This document shows, in pieces, positions 1 through 8,201 of a stretch of DNA of 64,000 nt. The notes below the pieces were generated by a model that was given only the letters and a program-made list of their open reading frames with translations, was not told the DNA's origin and ran no database searches. The stretch spans positions 744,001 to 808,000 of the forward strand of contig CAWDVH010000004.1 of the NCBI GenBank assembly GCA_963805705.1, given 5' to 3'. Source of the stretch: CAWDVH01 sp963805705. Its GTDB lineage: Bacteria; Actinomycetota; Actinomycetes; Streptosporangiales; Streptosporangiaceae. The position numbers and the translations under genes are program-made. Within the stretch, counting starts at the first letter, position 1. Each line of letters opens with the position of its first letter.

Positions 1-865
1 CTGCAGGGCTTCATCATCACGTGGCTGAACCTGCCGTCCTTCGTGGTGACTCTCGCCGGGCTGCTGGCCCTGGAGGGAGTGCTGATCATCCTGGTCAGCG
101 CCACCGGTCACGGTGCCGGCGGCTCGATCTCGAACCCCAGCAACATCCTGGACGATCTCACGTCCGGGAACCTGAGCCCGGTGGCCGGGTGGATCGTGCT
201 GGTGCTCCTGGTCGGGCTTACTGGCCTGTTCATGATCATGCGTGACAGCCGGAGACGGGCTAACGGCCTGGTGGCCCCGCCGATGGGCGTCACGCTGCTC
301 AAGGTCGCGGCGATGGCCGTCGCGGGGATCGTCGTAGTCTTCCTGAGCAACAGGAACCGCGGCTCGGCCCTGGTGACGCTGCAAGGCGTCCCGTGGGTGG
401 TGCTGATCGTGCTCGGCGTCCTCGTCCTGTATACGGTGCTGACCGGGCGGACCCGCTTCGGGCGCTACATCTACGCGATCGGCGGCAACCCGGAGGCCGC
501 CCGCCGGGCGGGCGTCAACCTGAAGACAATCCGGACGCTCGCGTTCACGCTGTGCGGGCTGACCGGCGGGATCGCGGGGATCCTGCTGGGCTCGCAGCTG
601 AACTCGATCGGCTCGAACTTCAACGGCGGCCAGTACGTGCTGTTCGCGGTGGCCGCCGCGGTCATCGGCGGCACTAACCTGTTCGGCGGCCGCGGCCGGA
701 TGCTGCACGCGGTACTGGGCGGCCTGGTCGTCGGCGACGATCGCCAACGGCCTGGCCCTGATCGGATTCAGCGCCGCTGCCACCGACATCGTCACCGCGA
801 TCGTGCTGCTGGCTGCCGTGACCATCGACACTGTGGCCCGCCGGGGCAGCGCGACGACCAGGTGA
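1..865 (+). pseudogene. Sugar ABC transporter permease, XylH-like, 3' part, frameshifted
   Basis: This is the 3' part of an inner-membrane permease of the BPD_transp_2 family (xylose/ribose-type sugar importers); its start lies before the window. The frame from base 1 encodes hydrophobic helices, a WLNLPSFVVTLAG segment typical of XylH-like permeases, and the cytoplasmic loop YIYAIGGNPEAARRAGV that contacts the ATPase. After residue GGLVV near base 733 the frame breaks. The expected C-terminus (ATIANGLALIGFS to VARRGSATTR) continues in the next frame to a TGA at 863-865. One extra G (or two missing bases) in a GC run explains this. Family assignment is firm, the sugar specificity is inferred, and whether the break is real or a sequencing error is open. 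Confidence 0.85.
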
Positions 866-930
866 GGCGAATCCGGCCCGCGCTGCGGGCGCGGAATACC
901 GGGCGTGGCACACTAGTTCATGAGGTAAGA

Positions 931-1057
931 GCGTGCTCCGGGGTCGGTGAAACTCCGAACCGGCGGTGATAGTCCGCGACCCGGCCGATGCCATCGGCTG
1001 GCTGACCTGGTGAAATTCCGGGACCGACGGTTAAAGTCCGGATGGGAGGAAGCACGC
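931..1057 (+). ncRNA. FMN riboswitch (RFN element)
   Basis: The closing helix P1 is visible as GCGTGCT (931-937) pairing with AGCACGC (1051-1057). Between them lie the conserved RFN blocks: GGTCGGTGAAACTCCGAACC, GGCGGTGATAGTCCGCGAC, GACCTGGTGAAATTCCGG, and the 3' block ACGGTTAAAGTCCGGATGGG. The element sits about 100 bases ahead of ribE, so the riboflavin operon should be repressed when FMN is plentiful. Class and position make this assignment secure. Confidence 0.96.
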
Positions 1058-1114
1058 GCACGGCAGGGGCCCGGATGACGGGCGCTTGGCCGTGCTCGCG
1101 CTCTCATGCGCGCC

Positions 1115-1152
1115 CCGGAGCCTGCGACAGGGCTAGCGGCTCCGGAGGAGGA
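1115..1152 (+). promoter_or_regulatory. Putative Shine-Dalgarno-sequestering hairpin of the FMN riboswitch
   Basis: CCGGAGCC (1115-1122) is perfectly complementary to GGCTCCGG (1138-1145), with a 15-base loop. The right arm runs into the ribE Shine-Dalgarno sequence GGAGGAGGA (1144-1152). This suggests translational control, with the stem shielding the ribosome site when FMN is bound. No U-run terminator is visible between the aptamer and ribE, which agrees with that model. The pairing is read from sequence; the mechanism is inferred. Confidence 0.6.
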
Positions 1153-1156
1153 TGCT

Positions 1157-1799
1157 GTGTTTACCGGCATCGTGGAAGAACTGGGCGAGGTTATCGCCCT
1201 CGACGAACATCAGGGCTCAGCCCGGCTGACCGTGCGCGGCCCGCGGGTCACCGCGGATGCCTCGCACGGCGACTCGATCGCCGTCAACGGCGTGTGCCTG
1301 ACGGTCACGCAGACCTGGGACGGGACGTTCACCGCGGATGTCATCGGGGAGACCCTGAACCGGTCCAGCCTCGGCGCCCTGAGCCCCGGCAGCCTGGTCA
1401 ACCTGGAACGGCCGCTGCGCCTGAACGGCCGCCTGGACGGCCACATCGTGCAGGGTCATGTCGACGGGACCGGCACCATCCTGGAGCGAAGGCCGGCGCC
1501 GCTGGGAGGTCGTGCGGATCGGCATCCCGGCGGAGCTGCTGCGTTACGTAGTGGAAAAGGGCTCCGTGGCGATCGACGGGATCAGCCTCACCGTGTCCGC
1601 GATCAGCGGGCCCGAACCCGAGGCCGGCTACGCCGGCGACCCCGACGGCCGGCCGGGCTGGCTTGAGGTCAGCCTCATCCCCGAAACGCTGGAACGCACC
1701 ACCCTCGGCGGCAAGCAGGCCGGCGAGGTGGTCAACCTGGAGGCTGACATGATCGCCAAATACGTCGAACGGCTGCTCATGGCCGGGCCGCGGTCATGA
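1157..1799 (+). pseudogene. ribE: Riboflavin synthase alpha chain, frameshifted
   Basis: Riboflavin synthase converts two 6,7-dimethyl-8-ribityllumazines into riboflavin plus a pyrimidinedione. The GTG start at 1157 follows a strong GGAGGAGGA ribosome site and gives the family's classic N-terminus MFTGIVEELGEV. Both lumazine-binding barrels are present: the first has NGVCLTV and GHIVQGHVDGTG, the second has DGISLTV and LIPETLERTTLG. The frame changes between about 1480 and 1500, after GTGTILE, and resumes as EGRRRWEVVRIGIPAEL. Removing one base gives a 213-residue protein of normal length. Because the enzyme is essential for riboflavin and the rest of the operon is intact, a sequencing error is more likely than true loss. 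It is followed at 1796 by ribBA with a 4-base ATGA overlap. Confidence 0.9.
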
Positions 1800-3145
1800 C
1801 CGCCGCCCTGACCGGCGATGTCCGGCTCGACAGCGTGCCGCGCGCGATCGCCGACATCGCCGCGGGCCGGGCCGTGGTGGTCGTTGACGACGCGGACCGG
1901 GAGAACGAGGGCGACATCATCTTCGCCGCCAGCAAGGCGACCACCGAGCTGCTGGCCTTCACCATCCGCCACACCAGCGGCGTGATCTGCGTTCCGATGC
2001 CCGGCCAGCAGCTGGACCGGCTCCAGCTGCCGCTGATGACCACGCAGAACACCGAGCGCATGCGCACGGCGTTCACCATCAGCGTCGACGCCCGCGACGG
2101 CGTGACTACCGGGATATCGGCCGCCGACCGGGCCAGGACGGTCCGCACCCTGGTGGACTCGGCCACCGATCCCCACGAGCTGGTCCGCCCCGGCCATATC
2201 TTCCCGCTGCGCTACACCGAGGGCGGCGTGCTGCGCCGCCCCGGGCACACCGAGGCCGCGGTGGACCTCGTCCGGATGGCGGGGCTGCCCGAGGCGGGCG
2301 TGCTGGCCGAGGTGGTCAACGACGACGGGACGATGGCCAGGCTGCCGGCCCTGCGCGCCTTCGCCGACGAGCACGGCCTGGCCCTGATCTCGATCGCCCA
2401 GCTGATCGAGCATCGCCGGCACTCCGAGCGGATGATCACCCGGATCGTCGAGACCAGGGTGCCGAATCAGTTCGGCGAGTGGCGCGCTTTCGGCTACCTC
2501 AGCTCGGTGGACGGGACCGAGCACCTGGCCCTGGTCCTCGGGGATGCGGGCAGCCGGCCGGACGGAGACTGGCCAGACCAGGACGTCCTGGTCCGGATGC
2601 ACTCAGAGTGCCTGACCGGGGACGTGTTCGGCTCGCGCCGCTGCGACTGCGGCACGCAGCTGGAGGCCGCGATGGCGGCGATCGCCGCCGAGGGCCGCGG
2701 GATCGTGCTGTACCTGCGGGGCCACGAGGGCCGGGGGATCGGGCTGCTGAGCAAGCTGCGGGCCTACCAGCTGCAGGACGGCGGCGCTGACACCGTGGAC
2801 GCCAACATCGAGCTCGGCCTGCCCGTCGATGCCCGCGAGTACTCGACCGGCGCGCAGATCCTCGCCGACCTCGGCGTCGGATCGCTGCGGCTGCTGACCA
2901 ACAACCCGGCCAAGGTCCAGGGCCTGTCCGGGTTCGGCATCGAGGTGACCGGCGTGGTGACGCTGCCCGCGGCCGCGACGGCGGACAACCTGCGCTACCT
3001 GATCGCCAAGCGCGACCGGCTCGGTCACAAGATCGAGGATCTCTCCCTGCCCGGCGGCACTCCCGTGCCCGCTTCGCTGCGCCCGGCCAGTCCCGTCGCC
3101 GCTCCGGCCGCGCCCGCCGACCCGTTCGTGGCCGGCACGCGGTGA
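1796..3145 (+). CDS. ribBA: Bifunctional 3,4-dihydroxy-2-butanone-4-phosphate synthase / GTP cyclohydrolase II
   Basis: This two-domain cytoplasmic enzyme supplies both precursors of riboflavin. The N-terminal half (about residues 1-215) makes dihydroxybutanone phosphate from ribulose 5-phosphate and shows the acidic loop DDADRENEGD at 31-40. The C-terminal half (about 216-430) opens GTP. It carries zinc-ligand cysteines in HSECLTGDVFGSRRCDC near residues 268-285 and the RGHEGRGIGL motif. At 449 residues the length is normal for a fused RibBA. A short Pro/Ala-rich tail ends the protein. It overlaps ribE (ATGA) and ribH (GTGA), so the three genes are probably translationally coupled under the FMN riboswitch. 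Confidence 0.97.
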   Translation: MTAALTGDVRLDSVPRAIADIAAGRAVVVVDDADRENEGDIIFAASKATTELLAFTIRHTSGVICVPMPGQQLDRLQLPLMTTQNTERMRTAFTISVDARDGVTTGISAADRARTVRTLVDSATDPHELVRPGHIFPLRYTEGGVLRRPGHTEAAVDLVRMAGLPEAGVLAEVVNDDGTMARLPALRAFADEHGLALISIAQLIEHRRHSERMITRIVETRVPNQFGEWRAFGYLSSVDGTEHLALVLGDAGSRPDGDWPDQDVLVRMHSECLTGDVFGSRRCDCGTQLEAAMAAIAAEGRGIVLYLRGHEGRGIGLLSKLRAYQLQDGGADTVDANIELGLPVDAREYSTGAQILADLGVGSLRLLTNNPAKVQGLSGFGIEVTGVVTLPAAATADNLRYLIAKRDRLGHKIEDLSLPGGTPVPASLRPASPVAAPAAPADPFVAGTR

Positions 3146-3624
3146 GCGGCCAGGGCCGGCCGTCCGGCCAGGTCGTGGCGGCGGCCGGGCTGAGCCTGGC
3201 CATCGCGGCGACCCGGTGGCACCCGGAGGTCACCGACTGCCTGCTGGCCCGCGCCGTCGCCGCGGCTGCCGCCTGCGGAATCCAGGCGCCGCTGGTCGTC
3301 AGGGTGCCGGGGGCGGTCGAGCTGCCCGTGGTCGCCGCGGAGCTGGCCCGCCGGCACGACGCGGTGGCGTGCCTGGGCGCCGTCATCCGCGGCGGGACGC
3401 CGCACTTCGAGTACGTCTGCGATGCCGTGACCTACGGCCTGGCCAGGGCGGCGCTGGACGCAGGCACCCCGGTCGGCAACGGCGTGCTCACCTGCGGCAC
3501 CCTGCAGCAGGCCATCGACAGATCCGGCGCCGAGGGCAGCAGCGAGGACAAGGGCTGGGACGCCGTGGTGGCCGCGCTGGACACCGCCCTGGTCCTGCGT
3601 GCCCTGCGCGTCCCCGCCAGCTAG
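3142..3624 (+). CDS. ribH: 6,7-dimethyl-8-ribityllumazine synthase
   Basis: Lumazine synthase condenses the butanone phosphate with the ribitylamino pyrimidine just before the ribE step. The GTG start overlaps the ribBA stop as GTGA. Recognisable segments are RVPGAVELPVVA (substrate pocket), GAVIRGGTPHFEYV (phosphate binding) and PVGNGVLTCGTLQQA. The protein is 160 residues, the usual size for this capsid-forming enzyme. It ends the riboflavin operon. No ribD homologue lies next to it; the RibD-like protein at 56074 belongs to a different reductase subgroup. Confidence 0.96.
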   Translation: MSGQGRPSGQVVAAAGLSLAIAATRWHPEVTDCLLARAVAAAAACGIQAPLVVRVPGAVELPVVAAELARRHDAVACLGAVIRGGTPHFEYVCDAVTYGLARAALDAGTPVGNGVLTCGTLQQAIDRSGAEGSSEDKGWDAVVAALDTALVLRALRVPAS

Positions 3625-3721
3625 CCGCCGATGCCGGGCCGCTCCCCGCCTGCGGCTGCGGTGTCTTCGGACAGGCCGGCGGTGGCAGCATGGACCTGGA
3701 CGAGGGGAGGCGCTGGCGCCG

Positions 3722-4063
3722 ATGATCACCGTGGACGATGTGCGCGGCTGGGCGATGTCCCTGCCGCGCACGGAAGAGCACCTGATTCATGATCATGTGA
3801 AATTCCGGGTCGGGAAGATCGTCTATGCGTCGATTTCGCCGGACGAGACGATCATGGGATTCGGCTTCCCCAAGGAAGAACGAGATGCGCTCATCGCTGC
3901 CGAGCCGGCGAAGTTCTGCCTGCCCCGGACCAGCGACCTGCGCTTCAACTGGGTGCATGGGCGCATGGCGGCCATCGGCCAGGCCGAGGGCCGTGAGCTG
4001 ATCACCGAAGCATGGCGCATGGTCGTGCCCAAGTACGTGTCCAACTCGGTCCGTCCCGGCTGA
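3722..4063 (+). CDS. MmcQ/YjbR-family protein
   Basis: A 113-residue protein of the YjbR (CyaY-fold) family, whose members are small, widespread and without a settled biochemical role. The start MITVDDVRGWAMSLPRTEEH is family-typical. Conserved later features are the KFRVGKIVYASISPDE strand and the C-terminal ELITEAWRMVVPKYV helix. The ATG at 3722 follows a GAGGGGAGG ribosome site at 3702-3710. It lies about 100 bases after ribH on the same strand but has no known link to riboflavin. It is followed at once by a 14-base tandem repeat. Confidence 0.85.
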   Translation: MITVDDVRGWAMSLPRTEEHLIHDHVKFRVGKIVYASISPDETIMGFGFPKEERDALIAAEPAKFCLPRTSDLRFNWVHGRMAAIGQAEGRELITEAWRMVVPKYVSNSVRPG

Positions 4064-4066
4064 CCG

Positions 4067-4150
4067 GGTCGGCCTGGTCTGGCCGGCCTGGTCTGGCCGG
4101 CCTGGTCTGGCCGGGCTGGTCTGGCCGGGCTGGTCTGGCCGGGCGGGCGG
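4067..4150. repeat. 14-bp tandem repeat, five copies plus a degenerate sixth
   Basis: The unit GGCC-GGC/GGG-CTGGTCT (14 bp) repeats head to tail from 4067 to 4136, and a diverged copy runs to 4150. It fills the space between the convergent yjbR-like and iron ABC ATPase genes, which end at 4063 and 4154. Each unit contains the self-complementary core GGCCGGCC or a close variant, so transcripts from either side could fold. Copies with GGCCGGCC come first and copies with GGCCGGGC second, suggesting duplication in steps. Confidence 0.85.
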
Positions 4151-4153
4151 GTC

Positions 4154-5200
4154 CTAGCCGGGCGGCCAGGCGAGAACCGGGCCGTGGGCGCGCAGGATCA
4201 CCGGCGACCCGAGGGGAAGATCGTGCCCGCCGACCGTCCGCACGATGATGGCCTGGCCGCCGGCCTGATCCGGCTGCACGTGGACGACCGCATCGTGGCC
4301 GTGGTAGCCGTAGGACATCACCCGGCCCGCCAGGCCGGTGCCCCCGGCGGTCTCCAGCTCGACCTGCTCGGGCCGGATCAAGACCGTGACTGGTCCTGGG
4401 GCAAGCTGCCCGCAGGTCCCGCGCTCCACCGGCAGGCGGCCCAGGATCGTCTCCACCGCGCTCGGGCCTAGCACGCCGTCGAGCAGGTTCGCGTCTCCGA
4501 TGAACCGGGCCAGCTCGGCATCGACGGGCCGGTCGTAAAGGTCCTGCGGCGCGGCGCACTGCGCGATCTTCCCGTCGCGCAGCACGGCCACCCGGTCAGC
4601 GGTCGACAGGGCCTCGTCCTGGTCGTGGGTCACCAGCACCGCTGTCGTGCCGGCCTGGCGGAAGATCTGCTGGACATCGGCGCGGACGCTGGCCCGAAGG
4701 TGCGCATCCAGCGACGCGAACGGCTCATCCAGCAGGACCACGGCCGGCTCGATGGCCAGTGCCCTGGCCAGCGCGACCCGCTGCTGCTGCCCCCCGGACA
4801 GCTGATGCGGGTAGCGCCTGGCCAGCCCGGCCAGGCCCACCGACTCCAGCAGAGCGGCGGTCCGCTGGCCGCGGCGCTCGCGGGCCGAAAGCCCGAAACC
4901 CACGTTGGCCTCGACCGTCAGGTGCGGGAAGAGGCTGCCCTCCTGCGGGACGTATCCGATACGCCGCCGTTCCGGCGCCAGGTGCACTCCGGGTCCGTCG
5001 ACCACTGCGTCGCCGATCGTCACCACGCCGGCGTCCGCATGCTCGAAGCCGGCCAGCAGCCGCAGCAGCGTGGTCTTTCCGCTGCCGGACGGGCCGAGGA
5101 TGGCCGTGAGCGACCCGGCGGGAACCGTGAGGTCCAGGCCGGCCAGGACCGGGTGAGCGCCGAAGGCCTTGTACAGGCCGGCGACTGCCAGCTGCGTCAT
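4154..5200 (-). CDS. Iron(III) ABC transporter ATP-binding protein (FbpC-like)
   Basis: This 348-residue ATPase powers the importer made with the two genes upstream of it. From the ATG at 5200, Walker A is GPSGSGKT (36-43), the signature is LSGGQ (134-138) and Walker B is VVLLDEP (154-160). The switch histidine follows in VLVTHDQDEA. The C-terminal 100 residues form a TOBE-like domain, as in FbpC and other iron or polyamine importers. GAGGATGAGGGC precedes the chosen start, which lies 4 bases after the permease stop. An upstream in-frame start would overlap the permease and is less likely. Substrate is inferred from the operon. Confidence 0.93.
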   Translation of the reverse strand: MTQLAVAGLYKAFGAHPVLAGLDLTVPAGSLTAILGPSGSGKTTLLRLLAGFEHADAGVVTIGDAVVDGPGVHLAPERRRIGYVPQEGSLFPHLTVEANVGFGLSARERRGQRTAALLESVGLAGLARRYPHQLSGGQQQRVALARALAIEPAVVLLDEPFASLDAHLRASVRADVQQIFRQAGTTAVLVTHDQDEALSTADRVAVLRDGKIAQCAAPQDLYDRPVDAELARFIGDANLLDGVLGPSAVETILGRLPVERGTCGQLAPGPVTVLIRPEQVELETAGGTGLAGRVMSYGYHGHDAVVHVQPDQAGGQAIIVRTVGGHDLPLGSPVILRAHGPVLAWPPG

Positions 5201-5204
5201 GCCC

Positions 5205-6818
5205 TCATCCTCGCGCCTGCGCCGAACGGTCGAAGAACCGGCCGAGCACATAGCTCGGCACGGCCGCCACCGCGATCATGACCAGGGCGAACGGCGCGGC
5301 CTGCCCGTAGGAGAGATTCGACTGGTACTGCCAGAACTGCGTGGCCAGCGTCTGCACGCCGGTCGGGATCATCAGGAGCGTGGCGGTGAGCTCGGTGACA
5401 ACGGACAAGAACACCAGGCAAAACGCGGCCACCAGGCCGGGCCCGGCGAGCCGCAGCGTCACCCGCCACAGCACGGCCATCCTGCGCTGGCCCAGGGACC
5501 GGGCCATCTCGTCGAGGCTGACCGGCGCCTGGGCCAGGGATGCCTTGACCCCGACCAGCGCCAGCGGGAAGAACATGATCGCGTAGCACGCGATGAGCAG
5601 CGGCGCGGTGCCGTCGAGGAACCCGCGCGCGTACAGCTCGCTGAAGTACGAGAGGGCGAAGGCGATGACCACGCCCGGCATGGCCAGCACCAGGTAGGTG
5701 CTGCGCTCGAGAAACTGCCGCACGCGCCCGCGGTGCCGGATGGCCAGCAGCGCCACGGGGAAGGCCATGACGGTGGAGATGGCGCCCGCCACCGCGCCGT
5801 ACAGAGCCGTATGCCAGGCGGCGTCGAGCAGGGGAACGCTGGACCCGCCGGTGACTGACGGCACCTGCCCCTGGAACATCCAGTAGATGCTCGCCCAGAC
5901 CGGCACGCCGAGCGCGAGCAGGACCAGCGCGGCGAAGCCCGCGAGCACCGGCCAGCGGGCCCGGCCCAGCCGGTGCGCGGGCGCCTTGCGCTGGGCCAGC
6001 GGCCCTGACCGGCTGACCCTGCCCTTACCGCGGAGCATGCCCTCCCCGGTGAGCACGAGCAGGCTGAGGAGCACGAGTACCAGGGACAGGGCGCACGCGG
6101 CGGCGAAGCTGTACGGCGACTTGAACTCGGTGAAGATCTCGGTCGTGAAGGTCTGGTAACTCATGATCTCGAACGCGCCGAACTCGGCCAGCAGGACCAG
6201 CGCGACCAGCAGGCAGCCTCCCGCGATGGCGCCCCTGGCCTGGCCCAGGGTGATCCGGATGAAGGTACGCACGCGGCCGGTGCCCAGGCTGCGCGCGACC
6301 TCCTCCTGGCCAGGATCGGCACCGCGCAGGCTCGCCGCGACCGGGAGATAGACCAGCGGATACACGGCCAGGGTCATCACGATGACGGCGCCGCGAAAGC
6401 CCTGGACCCAGGTCCACAGCGAACTCCAGCCGAAGCTCACCACGAAGTCCGGGATGGCGAGCGGCACCACCACGAGCACGGCCCAGACGCGCCGGCCCGG
6501 CAGGTCGGTCCGCTCCACGCACCACGCGGCCGCCGTGCCCATCACCGCGCAGAGCGCGGTGACCACCACGGTGAGCCGCACCGTGTTCCACAGCAGCTCT
6601 CCGGTCAGCGGGCGGAAGATCAGGTGGGCTAGCTCTGAGGCGCCGACGCCGTGCGCCTCGATCAGCAGGAAGACCAGCGGCAGCGCCAGCACCGCCGCCA
6701 CCAGGCCGCTGACCGCGAGCAGCACCATGGGCCGGCTGGCCCGCCGTGCGCGTCCCTGGCCGGGCAGGCCCGCTGGGCGCTGCCGCCCTGACCGGGCCAG
6801 GGTGTCCGGCGGTGCCAT
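5205..6818 (-). CDS. Iron(III) ABC transporter permease, fused double domain (FbpB-like)
   Basis: A 537-residue inner-membrane protein built from two tandem binding-protein-dependent permease domains, roughly residues 30-265 and 290-530. Each has about six helices and the cytoplasmic EAA loop that docks on the ATPase: EEVARSLGTGRVRTFIRITL in the first half and DEMARSLGQRRMAVLWRVTL in the second. This one-chain, two-domain form is typical of FbpB/SfuB iron importers. The gene lies 25 bases after the binding-protein gene and 4 bases before the ATPase gene, so the three form one operon. Confidence 0.93.
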   Translation of the reverse strand: MAPPDTLARSGRQRPAGLPGQGRARRASRPMVLLAVSGLVAAVLALPLVFLLIEAHGVGASELAHLIFRPLTGELLWNTVRLTVVVTALCAVMGTAAAWCVERTDLPGRRVWAVLVVVPLAIPDFVVSFGWSSLWTWVQGFRGAVIVMTLAVYPLVYLPVAASLRGADPGQEEVARSLGTGRVRTFIRITLGQARGAIAGGCLLVALVLLAEFGAFEIMSYQTFTTEIFTEFKSPYSFAAACALSLVLVLLSLLVLTGEGMLRGKGRVSRSGPLAQRKAPAHRLGRARWPVLAGFAALVLLALGVPVWASIYWMFQGQVPSVTGGSSVPLLDAAWHTALYGAVAGAISTVMAFPVALLAIRHRGRVRQFLERSTYLVLAMPGVVIAFALSYFSELYARGFLDGTAPLLIACYAIMFFPLALVGVKASLAQAPVSLDEMARSLGQRRMAVLWRVTLRLAGPGLVAAFCLVFLSVVTELTATLLMIPTGVQTLATQFWQYQSNLSYGQAAPFALVMIAVAAVPSYVLGRFFDRSAQARG

Positions 6819-6843
6819 TACCGCCTCACGGGCCGGGCGGCGG

Positions 6844-7890
6844 TCACAGCAGGCCGGCCTCGCGCATCAGCGCGACTGCCGCTGACCCGGTGCCCAGGTC
6901 GCTGATGGTGATGGGGTACGGCTGGAGGCTCGCGAAGGGCGTCTCCGGGGACAGGGTGGTGACTCCCGAGGCGATCGGGTACTCGAAGCTGAGCGACTTG
7001 CTCGGGCTGGCGATGATCTCCTGTCCCTGCTTGCTCACCAGGAAGGCGACGAACTTCTGCGCGGCGGCCGCGTGCGTGCTGTACTTCATGACGGCGGCCC
7101 CGGAGACGTCGATGACATAGCCAGGATCATGCGGCGCGAAGTGGGTGATCCTCGCGTGGGTGTTCGCCGCGCCGATTTCCGCCTGCATCCGGTACCAGTA
7201 GTACTGGTTGACCAGGCCGAAGGCCACAGCGCCCCGGTTTACCTGGTTGGCGATGGCCTCGTTGTCCGGGTAGTTGTGCCCCCCGGCGTTGGCCTTGACG
7301 CTCTTGAGCCAGCTGATCGTGGCGGGCTTGCCGTACGCGCGCAGGAACGCGGTCACGATCGGCTGGAAGTCGGTCTCCTGCGGAGCGATAGCCAGCTTGC
7401 CCCGGTATTTCGGGTCGGCGAGCTGCTTCACCCCGGTGGGCAGCTGGCTGGCCGAGATCAGGGCCGGATTATAGATGATCACGCTGGTCCTGGCCGAGAC
7501 CCCGACCCAGTCGCCCCGCGGTGAGCTGTACTTCGCCGGGCTGTCCGCCAGCGTGGCGGCGGGCAGCTTCGCCAGCAGGCCCTTGGCCTGGAGGCTCTCC
7601 AGCGGCGGCGAGTTCTCGGTGTAGAACACATCAGCCTGCGAGTGCTGGCCCTGCAGCGCTATCTGGTCGGCGAGCAGGTCCTCGTCGTCGCTGCGGACGT
7701 GGACCGTGATCCCGGTGGCCTTCTCGAACGCCGACGCGAGCTGATTGGTGGTCTGCTCATGCTGCCCGCTGTACAAGGTGATCGACGGGTCCCCGGCCGC
7801 CGACCCGCCTGATCCGCCGCAGGCGGCCAGCAGGCCGCAGGCCACGGTCGCGGCAGCAGCAGCGGCAACCGCGCCGCCCCAGCGCCTCAT
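6844..7890 (-). CDS. Iron(III) ABC transporter substrate-binding lipoprotein
   Basis: A 348-residue extracellular binding protein with a lipoprotein signal: MRRW n-region, hydrophobic stretch, and lipobox LLAAC with the lipidated cysteine at residue 24. The mature part resembles FbpA-type ferric-binding proteins (ITLYSGQHEQ near the start, ADVFYTENS, and NQYYWYRM with paired tyrosines at 230-231, the usual iron ligands). It heads the operon with permease and ATPase. The ATG at 7890 has no good ribosome site of its own and overlaps (ATGA) the stop of a short leader ORF that does. Two IdeR-like boxes upstream point to repression by iron. Confidence 0.92.
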   Translation of the reverse strand: MRRWGGAVAAAAAATVACGLLAACGGSGGSAAGDPSITLYSGQHEQTTNQLASAFEKATGITVHVRSDDEDLLADQIALQGQHSQADVFYTENSPPLESLQAKGLLAKLPAATLADSPAKYSSPRGDWVGVSARTSVIIYNPALISASQLPTGVKQLADPKYRGKLAIAPQETDFQPIVTAFLRAYGKPATISWLKSVKANAGGHNYPDNEAIANQVNRGAVAFGLVNQYYWYRMQAEIGAANTHARITHFAPHDPGYVIDVSGAAVMKYSTHAAAAQKFVAFLVSKQGQEIIASPSKSLSFEYPIASGVTTLSPETPFASLQPYPITISDLGTGSAAVALMREAGLL

Positions 7891-7937
7891 GATGCTGCGC
7901 CCGGGCCGAGCGAGCTGATCTTCTTGCTGGCTACCAC
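7887..7937 (-). CDS. 16-codon leader ORF coupled to the iron-binding lipoprotein gene
   Basis: A strong ribosome site AAAGGAGG (7950-7943) stands five bases before a GTG at 7937. The frame encodes 16 residues (MVASKKISSLGPGAAS) and ends in a TGA sharing ATGA with the start of the lipoprotein gene. The lipoprotein start has no Shine-Dalgarno of its own, so its translation probably depends on this ORF. Alternatively the lipoprotein really starts at this GTG and a one-base error splits the frame. The lipoprotein signal peptide is complete without it, which favours a leader ORF. Nothing in the peptide suggests a function. Confidence 0.45.
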   Translation of the reverse strand: MVASKKISSLGPGAAS

Positions 7938-8022
7938 AACCGCCTCCTTTGCTGCGCTGCTGGTTCCATTGCTGGTGACAACTTGCGGTGAGCGTTGCCT
8001 GGCTGCCTGGTCCGGCAGCGAC

Positions 8023-8041
8023 CCAGCTTAGGCTAACCTAA
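8023..8041. promoter_or_regulatory. IdeR/DtxR-type iron box 1
   Basis: The 14-bp palindrome TTAGGCTAACCTAA (8028-8041) is the core of the IdeR/DtxR operator. Against the 19-bp consensus TTAGGTTAGGCTAACCTAA the site matches at 16 positions. It lies 31 bp (three helical turns) from an identical core, and both are upstream of the iron transporter operon on the minus strand. Repression by an iron-loaded IdeR is the expected outcome. Confidence 0.85.
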
Positions 8042-8053
8042 GAAACGACCCGA

Positions 8054-8072
8054 TGTGGTTAGGCTAACCTAA
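8054..8072. promoter_or_regulatory. IdeR/DtxR-type iron box 2
   Basis: This second copy of TTAGGCTAACCTAA (8059-8072) matches the 19-bp IdeR consensus at 17 positions, better than box 1. It is in the divergent region between the iron operon and xdhC, about 160 bases from the lipoprotein start and 130 from the xdhC start. It could therefore affect xdhC as well. The remaining intergenic sequence (7951-8022 and 8073-8190) shows nothing else I can assign. Confidence 0.88.
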
Positions 8073-8201
8073 GAAGAACCTGAGCTTTCCTGGGGGGCCA
8101 GTGGGGCTGGTGGGGCCGCTGCTGCGCCGGGCATCGCGAATCCGCCGGTGGTCAACGTAGTGTGGGGGGCATACCGCGAGACATTCCCGAGGTGACCGGC
8201 T

